The notes under the pieces are model-generated. The model ran no database searches. It saw nothing but the letters and a program-made list of their open reading frames with translations, and was not told where the DNA came from. Shown piece by piece: positions 1 to 6,122 of a stretch of DNA of 6,451 nucleotides (position 1 is the first letter of the stretch; each line of letters starts with the position of its first letter). The translations under genes were made by a program, and so were the position numbers. Where the stretch lies: the NCBI GenBank assembly GCA_905236835.1, contig CAJOQY010000328.1, forward strand, positions 1 through 6,451. The letters are read 5' to 3'. The stretch is from an uncultured Oscillibacter sp. Its GTDB lineage: Bacteria; Bacillota; Clostridia; Oscillospirales; Oscillospiraceae.

Positions 1-1182
1 CATTTCAAACATCACGGAATCTCCCACGGCTTTGGCGAGTTTGACGGGAACGGCGTTGCCTATTTGCCTCATGCTTTCGGTCCATGACGCGCTGAATAAA
101 TAATCATCCGGAAAAGTTTGAATCCGCGCGCTTTCTCTCACTGTATAATATCGAATCGCGCCGTTGTCTAATATCACTGTATTTTCGCCGCCGGGGACGC
201 CGTGCGCCCCCGCTTTGATTGTTTTGGACGGCTCATCCAGTTTGCTCCCGGAATGGCCCGCGTAACTTCTGGCTCCGTCCCTGAACTCGTGATTCTGAAT
301 CACGCGGGATTGTTGATTTTGATCGGATTGATTGCTTTGATTGGACAAATACGGCGCGGGAAGATCGCCAATCGCGTCCCGGACGGTCCGCCAGCGCGAA
401 CGGGGGACTTTGCCGTTTTCCACAAGTTCCCGAATTTCCCGGAGCCGTTTCGCCGATAACGGATTTTCATCCGGCGTTGAAATCCCCGTTTCGTCCCAGT
501 ATGTTTTTGATACCCATTTGGAATATAACAGAGCTTCCCGCGAATGGGTAGGCTTTGGAAAAATCCAATCCGTGTGAAAATCACGCCTGAATCCGACGAT
601 AATTACACGGTGTCGAATCTGCGGGACGCCGTAATCAGCGGCGTTCATCGGACAGAACGTCACATGATAAGATAATCCGTTTTTCTGTCCGGATATATGA
701 TATTCTTCCAATAAACGCGAATGCTCCTCCCATGTCATGCCGGTTTTTTTCATAATTTCCGGATAACGCAATTGAAGCAGAATATAATTAAAATAAGCGC
801 TGAAAGACTTACGCAACAAACCCTTGACGTTTTCAAAAATAAACGCTTGCGGTTTGACTTCACGAACGGCGCGGACCGCTTCCGGAAACATATCCCGCGC
901 GTCCTGATACGCCTGATGTTTGCCGCCGAGCGAAAACGGCTGACAGGGAGGACCGCCGGCCACAAGATGAATTTTCCCGGCGTAGCCGTTATATTGAACC
1001 GTTCTGACATCCGTCTGAAATACGGACCATGTTCGCATATCCGGGTATCCGTTCGCCATGTTATATCGCAGATTGTCGCAGGAATCCGGATCCCGCTCAA
1101 ATACGGCCTCATGATGAAAGCCGGACATTTGCAGTCCGAGGGCAAGTCCCCCGGTCCCTGTAAAAATTTCGATTGATTTCAT
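1..1182 (-). CDS. DNA (cytosine-5-)-methyltransferase, C-terminus just cut by window edge
   Basis: This enzyme transfers a methyl group from S-adenosylmethionine to C5 of cytosine in a specific DNA site. It is probably the modification half of a restriction-modification or defence module. Reading from ATG at 1182 gives 394 uninterrupted codons to base 1. All main m5C motifs are present in order: motif I IEIFTGTGGLALGL (residues 4-17), motif IV GGPPCQPFS with catalytic Cys80, motif VI ENV (117-119), motif VIII QIRHR (188-192), a target-recognition region at about 200-343, motif IX RYYTVRESARIQTFPDDY (344-361) and motif X QIGNAVPVKLAKAV (373-386). The motif X ending means only a few codons are missing. 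The start is supported by GGGAGG at 1194-1199 and by a promoter just upstream. The target-recognition region includes a Q/N/S-rich stretch (about 280-291). The DNA site recognised cannot be read from sequence. It follows the helicase gene on the same strand with a 152-bp gap. Confidence 0.96.
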   Translation of the reverse strand, partial: MKSIEIFTGTGGLALGLQMSGFHHEAVFERDPDSCDNLRYNMANGYPDMRTWSVFQTDVRTVQYNGYAGKIHLVAGGPPCQPFSLGGKHQAYQDARDMFPEAVRAVREVKPQAFIFENVKGLLRKSFSAYFNYILLQLRYPEIMKKTGMTWEEHSRLLEEYHISGQKNGLSYHVTFCPMNAADYGVPQIRHRVIIVGFRRDFHTDWIFPKPTHSREALLYSKWVSKTYWDETGISTPDENPLSAKRLREIRELVENGKVPRSRWRTVRDAIGDLPAPYLSNQSNQSDQNQQSRVIQNHEFRDGARSYAGHSGSKLDEPSKTIKAGAHGVPGGENTVILDNGAIRYYTVRESARIQTFPDDYLFSASWTESMRQIGNAVPVKLAKAVGDSVMFEM

Positions 1183-1213
1183 ACGCGGAAACGCCTCCCG
1201 TCGCTGTTTTTTG

Positions 1214-1242
1214 ATTATAGCATGATTTTATTTTCCGCGCAA
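1214..1242 (-). promoter_or_regulatory. Sigma-70/A-type promoter of the methyltransferase gene (extended -10)
   Basis: On the minus strand a perfect TATAAT (1214-1219) is preceded by TGC, giving an extended -10 TGnTATAAT. Exactly 17 bp further upstream is TTGCGC (1237-1242), a partial -35 match. Transcription would start near 1207, leaving a leader of about 25 nt before the ATG at 1182, with the GGGAGG ribosome binding site (1194-1199) inside it. The methyltransferase can therefore be transcribed independently of the helicase gene. The call is by eye and no start site has been mapped. Confidence 0.7.
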
Positions 1243-1251
1243 GAAAATTTG

Positions 1252-1309
1252 ACGGCGAGACGCTAAAATCGCGAAAATCTCCCGATTGCGCTCCCGCCGT
1301 TGTTTTTTT
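1252..1309. terminator. Strong hairpin after the helicase gene, likely transcription terminator
   Basis: The arms at 1252-1263 and 1288-1300 pair over 12 bp with one bulged base (1291) and, on the minus strand, one G-U pair. A smaller AATCG/CGATT pairing is possible in the loop. The hairpin begins 35 nt past the helicase stop codon and lies just upstream of the methyltransferase promoter, where a terminator would separate the two transcripts. On the minus strand the hairpin is followed only by CAAATTTTC, a weak U-tract. On the plus strand it is followed by TGTTTTTTTATT (T-run 1303-1309), a good U-tract, although no plus-strand gene ends here. It may act in both directions. Pairing was done by hand. 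Confidence 0.5.
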
Positions 1310-1334
1310 ATTGGACGAGGGGAGGAAGAGATTA

Positions 1335-4300
1335 TCACGCGCGTTCAGACTGGGAGAGGATTTGCGCGGCGCGGGAGAGGACGCGGCGGGATAGTTCCGT
1401 GTCCCGGTTTCGGGCCGCGTTCGCGTCACTCGAAAGGGAGGAGGCCGCGCCGGGGGCCTCGTTTTGCGCAATCGGGAGGACGCCGTAATCCGAGAGTTTT
1501 TGAATCACGCGTTCTATGATTGCGTCCGGGTCGCGGAAATACGCGCTCCCGCGAATCCGGATAAACCGCCACCCGAGACGCTCTAAAATCGTCTGGCGTT
1601 CCAGATCGCCGCGAATGCGCGCCTCTCCGCTGTGGTAGCGTTCGCCCTCGCATTCAATGGCGATCATTTTTTCGCGGTAAACCGCGACCAGCGCGATCCG
1701 GTACGCGCCGACTTCCCACCGCCGCGCGATGTGATAGCCCCGGGCCGTCAGAGCCCGCGCCACTTGCGCCTCAAATTCGGTTTCCGTCAGTTCCTGTTCG
1801 TGAAGCGGATTCACGGAGGCGGGATTCATGGCGTAATCAATCAGGATTTGCCGGATGTCGCCGGATTGCAGATCCGTTTCCGGGTCCAGCGAATGCGCGA
1901 CCCAGAGTTGATCCCGCGCGCGGCTCGCCGCGACGTTGTAACGCTTACGCACGGCGTCCTCCATGCCGTATCCCATCAGGCGGACGGGATTTGATTTTAA
2001 TCCGGATTTTTTGGCGCTGTCCACCACGCTCAGAAAAATCACATCCCGTTCGTCGCCCTGAAAATTGGACGCGTTTCCGGCGAGAATCCGGCGTTTTTCG
2101 ATTTCCTCCGGGGAAATCCGGCGCAAAATCTGATCCTGAATTTCTTTGACCTGTTCATCCCCGAGAAGGGAAATCACGCCGAATGTTTTGTCCGCGTATT
2201 CCGGCTGGCTGATACAGGCTTCCATCAGGGCGGCGATCGCTTTCGCCTCTTCCGGATTTTTCCCGCCGATCCGCGCGCCGTCGGGGACCCGGTAATGGAT
2301 CACAGCCGGGAGCAGATTGCTGGATCCGGATTCGCGCAGAGGCTTGATTTGATTGTCATACGAAAGAAAATTGCTGAATCCAATAATTTCAGGCACGCAG
2401 CGGAAATGTTCCCGGAGCATGACATGCTGTATGGACAGCGCGGCGAAATCATAAATGGAAGTTTTCTCATAAAGCGCGTCGGCGCGCGGGAATTTGCCGG
2501 TTAAATATAATTCGCGCAGTTTTTCGACTTTTTCAATATCAAGGCCGACCGCCATCGGGCTGACCTGCTGTTCGTCGCCGACAATCACAAGTTTTTTGCC
2601 CATGTATAACACCGCCAGCGCGGACAAATCCGACTGGCTCGCCTCGTCGATGATGACAATATCAAATTGATTAACGCCGGGCGTGAACATTTCCAAGGCG
2701 CGGTTGATTGGCATGATCCACGCGGGAACAGCCGCCTGACAGTCTTTCATGAGATTTCTCGCCCGCGCTTTCAACATTGGCGCGCGTTTTCCGGTGCCTT
2801 TCCCGATACGGCGGACCGTCTGTTTCCACGCTTCCAGCGCGCTTTGCAGTTCCCGATTCCGGTCAATCGCCACGCGCAAATAATGCCACGCGCTTTTTTC
2901 CGCGTATTCCGCCGTTTTTTCGCGATATTGGCGGCTGAGATAAAAACAGCGGGATTGTATCTCGTCAAACGACTCGGCTTCCATCGCGTCCAGCATACCG
3001 GACAGTTGTTTCCATTTCCACGCTTCTTCGATCATTTCCGGCGGAACGGACTTGCCATGGATACCGACCCGGCGGCGGATCGCCTCTGACCACGACGGCG
3101 CGACTGTGGACAGCGTATTCAGCCAGTTGTCCCGCTTTTCTCGCAGATAATACCGGTCATACATGATTTTCAGTCCCGCGTATGCCCGCGCGTAGGCGTC
3201 GGCGTCCCCGACCGCCATCGCGTCCAGAATCCGCGCGCAGGTCACGGAAGAGCCGCGCTTGCCGGATTTTAAAATCTCACTGGCGTGATCTAAATTTTGA
3301 TTGGCCTCCCGGATTTTCAATACCGCTTCGCAAGCGTCGCAAATCCGGGGCAGTATCGCGGCGGCGTGAAAATTCTTTCTCATCACGGCAAGTTCTGAAT
3401 CTAAATCAGCGGAAGTGATGATTATTTCATCCGGAAGCCCCAGTGGTTTGACCAGTTCCATAAAATGCCCGTATTCCTGATACCATTCCAGACACTTTTC
3501 CATTTGCGGTACGTAATTTTTAGCGATTTGTTCCGGTTTTTCGTCCAGAGCCTCAAATTTCGGCGTCCCGCCGCCGGACATCAACTCATTCCAGTACCGC
3601 GCGCACACGACGCGGCTTTTCCCCAGTTCCAGACAATGTAAAATCATATCGCAGTCGGCGACGGACTCCACGGGATTTCCGTCAATTTTCACGCTTTCCA
3701 GCGCCACGCGCAGAGATTTATCAAATATTTTCGCGACGGATAATAATTTTTTTTGATATTTTAAATACCGTTTCAGACGTTTGCACGCCGCCAGCAGCGA
3801 TTCCCCGGAGATTTGATTTGAATCCGATAAAATTTGAATTTTTCTTCCGAATGTCTCTGACACAACCAGATCCGAAAGCGCGTGGGTCTGCAAAATCTGA
3901 TTCATCAAACGGGTCCAGCGTTCGCGATACGCGCCGCCCTGTCTGCCGTCCGTCACGGCCTGTTCCATCCACGGCTCGATTTTGCCGAAATTATCCAGAT
4001 ATTTCCGCAGATTGTCCAGCGTTTCCCGCGCCGGAAACGGAATCTCAAACTGTCCGAAATCACAGGTGAATAAAATCCGCTTTTCGCCCGTCATATCCTC
4101 GATATTCCAGCCGGTTTCCGTCTCGATTTCATTGCGCCGGATATTGGCGTCTCTCAGGGCCGCCAATGTTTCCTCAAATTCAGCGGGATTTAAAATCTCA
4201 TCGGGCGACGGCAAATTATACGACAATTCTTTCTCGTCGCCGGGGGACAACGCCTGATTGCCGCGATATAAATCCCGCAGTTCCACGAAATCCAACGGAA

Positions 4301-5714
4301 TCGACGCGGGAATCCGGACTTGTCCGGGGATCATGCCGGAGAATTTGCGCGCGTGTTCCCGGACGAATTTCGCGGCGGCGGACGGGGAAATCTCTTCCTG
4401 TTGATATAAAATATAACCGCGCTCCGTCCGCATGACATCATAAAGGCGTTTCCGGGCGGCGGCCAGATTTTGAATAATATCCGCGCGTTCCCGCGCCAGT
4501 TCGTCCATTTCCTCTTTCAGGCGTTCCGCCGTGGCCCCGGACAGATAATCAGAAATGCCGTCCACGGATTTTTCCATGTCGCCGGAGGAATCGTCCATGA
4601 CGGAAACGCATAAATTTTGCAGGCGCGGCGCGATTTTTTCTTTTAATACTTGCAGCGCCTTGGAAGTATGGCTTGTGACAAGCACGCTTTTTCCTTCCGC
4701 CAGAAAATGGCCGATCAAATTCGCTATCGTGTGCGTTTTGCCCGTACCCGGAGGACCCTGCACCAGCACGGCGTTCCGGAACGCGAGTTGTCTGGCGATT
4801 TCCAATTGTTCCCGGTTGGCTTCTTTGGACAAAAAAATCCCGGGACTTTCTCCGCCCGCCGCCGCCAATTGTTCCTCAATCGTCTCTTCCGGTTTCATGC
4901 CGGAAATTTCCGGCTGTTCGTGGCTTATCAACGCCAAATCCAGCATGGGCGCGGGAATCTGATCCGGCTTTTCCGCTTTTTCCAGATCATCCAGAATCAG
5001 CCGGAGCGCCTGACCCGTTCTGTCCGGGCGTTTTCTCAGCAGGAAACACGGTTTCCATGAAATCTTACAGGAAAGCCGGTCCGACAGTTTTTCCAGAAGA
5101 TCCGGCGTTCGTTTCCGGTCCATTGGATGACAGTCCCGGACTTCCGCGCGGGCCGACGCGAGATTTTCCGCGAAATTTCCCGCGAGATTCCCCGCGGGAT
5201 TTTGATTTTCCGGGAAATTCATTTCCTGAAAAACAGTTTCATATAATTCCGTCGGCGTGTCGGTATCTTCCAGTGAAATCATATCCTGTCCGGCGTCCCA
5301 TCGAATCCGGATCCGGCGCGTTAAAACAGGATGATAAATTCCCGAATTTTGATCGTCGTTAATCAACCCGTTCGCCGCGATCAATTCCATAGACTCGGCG
5401 TCTCTTTGCGAATCCGTATAAATCCCGTAAAGTTCGTCGAACAGGCGCGCGGTTTTTTCGTGATCCCCGCGATTCCGTTTTTTGCCCTGTGACGGATTAT
5501 CCGGATTTGGTCTTTTCACGGTCAGAAGCGGCGCCCGATCCGCGTCCTCCGCGCCGTCCCGATATGAAATCTTAATATATTCCGGATCATCGGGCAAATC
5601 TTCCGGGAAAAAATGCCAAGGATATTCTTTAATATGCGAAACAGTCTTTTGCCTGAGTTCGTTCAGCCCCTGAACAAACTGAAACAGGGACAAAACCGTA
5701 TCTTTCGCGGACAT
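1335..5714 (-). CDS. Large superfamily 1 (UPF1/DNA2-like) helicase with C-terminal PD-(D/E)XK-type nuclease domain
   Basis: A cytoplasmic ATP-driven DNA or RNA translocase/helicase, probably the effector of a defence module with the adjacent m5C methyltransferase (inference). The 1459-residue frame is intact. The helicase motifs are Walker A GPPGTGKT (320-327), Walker B IIDEAS with D1023/E1024, motif III GDEQQVSP (1046-1053), the LREHFRC box (about 1100-1106), motif V FQGDERD (to 1224) and motif VI NVAASRAR (1260-1267). About 700 residues, including a likely coiled coil near 396-430, separate Walker A from Walker B. The segments RRIGKGTGKRA and AVPAWIMPI before Walker B match my memory of a family of very large prokaryotic helicases. 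The first ~310 residues are not assigned. The end carries a Vsr/DUF559/MTES_1575-like nuclease: YRIALVA (1338-1344), IECEGERYH (1353-1361) and LGWRFIRIRGS. The usual Asp in YRIDLV is Ala1341. A ~45-residue tail of unknown role follows. ATG at 5714 is chosen because AGGGGGTG (5723-5730) lies 8 nt upstream. Helicase assignment is firm; biological role is not. Confidence 0.96.
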   Translation of the reverse strand: MSAKDTVLSLFQFVQGLNELRQKTVSHIKEYPWHFFPEDLPDDPEYIKISYRDGAEDADRAPLLTVKRPNPDNPSQGKKRNRGDHEKTARLFDELYGIYTDSQRDAESMELIAANGLINDDQNSGIYHPVLTRRIRIRWDAGQDMISLEDTDTPTELYETVFQEMNFPENQNPAGNLAGNFAENLASARAEVRDCHPMDRKRTPDLLEKLSDRLSCKISWKPCFLLRKRPDRTGQALRLILDDLEKAEKPDQIPAPMLDLALISHEQPEISGMKPEETIEEQLAAAGGESPGIFLSKEANREQLEIARQLAFRNAVLVQGPPGTGKTHTIANLIGHFLAEGKSVLVTSHTSKALQVLKEKIAPRLQNLCVSVMDDSSGDMEKSVDGISDYLSGATAERLKEEMDELARERADIIQNLAAARKRLYDVMRTERGYILYQQEEISPSAAAKFVREHARKFSGMIPGQVRIPASIPLDFVELRDLYRGNQALSPGDEKELSYNLPSPDEILNPAEFEETLAALRDANIRRNEIETETGWNIEDMTGEKRILFTCDFGQFEIPFPARETLDNLRKYLDNFGKIEPWMEQAVTDGRQGGAYRERWTRLMNQILQTHALSDLVVSETFGRKIQILSDSNQISGESLLAACKRLKRYLKYQKKLLSVAKIFDKSLRVALESVKIDGNPVESVADCDMILHCLELGKSRVVCARYWNELMSGGGTPKFEALDEKPEQIAKNYVPQMEKCLEWYQEYGHFMELVKPLGLPDEIIITSADLDSELAVMRKNFHAAAILPRICDACEAVLKIREANQNLDHASEILKSGKRGSSVTCARILDAMAVGDADAYARAYAGLKIMYDRYYLREKRDNWLNTLSTVAPSWSEAIRRRVGIHGKSVPPEMIEEAWKWKQLSGMLDAMEAESFDEIQSRCFYLSRQYREKTAEYAEKSAWHYLRVAIDRNRELQSALEAWKQTVRRIGKGTGKRAPMLKARARNLMKDCQAAVPAWIMPINRALEMFTPGVNQFDIVIIDEASQSDLSALAVLYMGKKLVIVGDEQQVSPMAVGLDIEKVEKLRELYLTGKFPRADALYEKTSIYDFAALSIQHVMLREHFRCVPEIIGFSNFLSYDNQIKPLRESGSSNLLPAVIHYRVPDGARIGGKNPEEAKAIAALMEACISQPEYADKTFGVISLLGDEQVKEIQDQILRRISPEEIEKRRILAGNASNFQGDERDVIFLSVVDSAKKSGLKSNPVRLMGYGMEDAVRKRYNVAASRARDQLWVAHSLDPETDLQSGDIRQILIDYAMNPASVNPLHEQELTETEFEAQVARALTARGYHIARRWEVGAYRIALVAVYREKMIAIECEGERYHSGEARIRGDLERQTILERLGWRFIRIRGSAYFRDPDAIIERVIQKLSDYGVLPIAQNEAPGAASSLSSDANAARNRDTELSRRVLSRAAQILSQSERA
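5161..5208. repeat. Degenerate 12-bp tandem repeat inside the helicase gene
   Basis: Three consecutive 12-base units (agattttccgcg, aaatttcccgcg, agattccccgcg) and a decayed fourth (ggattttgattt) lie head to tail. They are in frame and encode a four-residue period AGNL-AGNF-AENL around residues 169-185 of the helicase. The segment is probably a flexible linker in the unassigned N-terminal part. Copy number may vary between strains, and because the unit is a multiple of three the frame would be kept. Confidence 0.75.
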
Positions 5715-5722
5715 CGGCGTCG

Positions 5723-5730
5723 CACCCCCT
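5723..5730 (-). promoter_or_regulatory. Ribosome binding site of the helicase gene
   Basis: The minus strand reads AGGGGGTG, one mismatch from AGGAGGTG, with 8 nt between it and the ATG at 5714. This fixes the start of the helicase reading frame. Confidence 0.8.
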
Positions 5731-5746
5731 GATTTTTATATTTTTA

Positions 5747-5783
5747 ATATCTTAAATATAATATCTTCATATTTTCATATCTT
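5747..5783. repeat. Three direct copies of ATATCTT in the helicase leader
   Basis: The heptamer ATATCTT occurs at 5747-5753, 5761-5767 and 5777-5783, at intervals of 14 and 16 bp. The copies fall in the transcribed leader between the candidate helicase promoter and its ribosome binding site, where they read AAGATAT in the mRNA. They could be a binding site for a regulator or simply reflect the extreme AT content. Confidence 0.4.
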
Positions 5784-5796
5784 TTATCAATCATAT

Positions 5797-5862
5797 TTCG
5801 ATTATTTTTTATTTTATCATCGAATCGGCGTTTTGTACAGGGGGGAAACGACAAATTTCGAT
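5797..5862. repeat. TTCGAT / ATCGAA / TTCGAT repeats around the helicase promoter
   Basis: TTCGAT occurs at 5797-5802 and 5857-5862, with an inverted copy ATCGAA at 5819-5824. The first two form an inverted repeat that flanks the candidate -10 element (5811-5816), and the third lies upstream of the -35. The layout resembles an operator, but the units are only six bases long. Confidence 0.35.
5811..5839 (-). promoter_or_regulatory. Candidate promoter of the helicase gene
   Basis: On the minus strand TAAAAT (5811-5816, five of six matches to the -10 consensus) is preceded by TGA, giving an extended -10. TGTACA (5834-5839, four of six matches to the -35) lies 17 bp upstream. Transcription would start near 5804 and leave an AT-rich leader of about 90 nt before the ATG at 5714. 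An alternative pair, TTGTCA with GATACT at 17-bp spacing, sits further upstream (about 5868-5896) and could be a second start. Not experimentally supported. Confidence 0.5.
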
Positions 5863-6025
5863 GAAAAAGTATCTGTAAAGCCGTCACAGTTGACAAATGA
5901 CGCGCTATATAATCAACACAAGCGATTTCGCGTTATTTTAAACAATCCGATTTCACCTGTTTTGTGAAAAAGCGTAAATAATTTTAATTTTACAGGAAAT
6001 TTATTACATATGTCATGCGTTTCTT

Positions 6026-6039
6026 GTGATAATTATCAC
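6026..6039. promoter_or_regulatory. Perfect palindrome GTGATAATTATCAC, candidate operator
   Basis: A perfect 14-bp inverted repeat lies about 84 bp upstream of the exported-protein start. The GATAAT/ATTATC core recalls binding sites of the Fur family (TGATAATNATTATCA), but the half-sites here abut without the usual central base and overlap, so the match is partial. The sequence TGTGATAAT on the plus strand could also serve as an extended -10, in which case the palindrome would overlap a promoter as a repressor site. The regulator is unknown. Confidence 0.45.
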
Positions 6040-6070
6040 TTATCGCCGCGCGTTCTTTTTGATATATTTT

Positions 6071-6076
6071 TATAAT
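6071..6076 (+). promoter_or_regulatory. Candidate -10 element (TATAAT) of the exported-protein gene
   Basis: A perfect TATAAT lies 47 bp before the start codon. No acceptable -35 is found at 16-18 bp spacing (the sequence there is GC-rich, gcgcgt), so it would need an activator or may be a chance match in an AT-rich stretch. If it is used, the palindrome at 6026-6039 would sit near -50, a normal activator position. Confidence 0.3.
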
Positions 6077-6122
6077 CCATTAATATCATTTTCGCGTGGA
6101 AGAACATGAGGAGGGAATGTAT

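Larger units (their letters stand above)
5715..6122. other. AT-rich divergent intergenic control region
   Basis: This 408-bp stretch separates the helicase start from the divergent exported-protein start. It contains the helicase ribosome binding site, leader and promoter, small direct and inverted repeats (ATATCTT, TTCGAT, TTTCAC-N7-GTGAAA at 5951-5969), a perfect 14-bp palindrome at 6026-6039 and the leader of the plus-strand gene. I see no tRNA, rRNA, known riboswitch or credible small gene in it. It is clearly more AT-rich than the flanking genes. Confidence 0.8.

Noticed and set aside
300..584. Open minus-strand frame of 94 codons in another frame of the methyltransferase
   Set aside because: The methyltransferase frame runs unbroken through this stretch, so there is no frameshift; this is a shadow frame.
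721..1176. Open plus-strand frame of 151 codons
   Set aside because: It is antisense to the methyltransferase, which has all its conserved motifs across the same bases, and has no ribosome binding site or recognisable protein features.
4555..4962. Open plus-strand frame of 135 codons
   Set aside because: It is the reverse complement of the helicase Walker A region; the VLPVPGGPC string is simply the antisense of the conserved GPPGTGKT codons.
5840..5879. G-run followed by a tiny plus-strand frame MKKYL-stop (possible leader peptide)
   Set aside because: The G-run is about 15 nt from the ATG and the frame has only five codons, with no attenuator structure after it.
5890..5913. TTGACA and TATAAT on the plus strand, resembling a promoter
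   Set aside because: The spacer is only 12 bp, too short for a normal housekeeping promoter, and the site lies more than 200 bp from the plus-strand gene.
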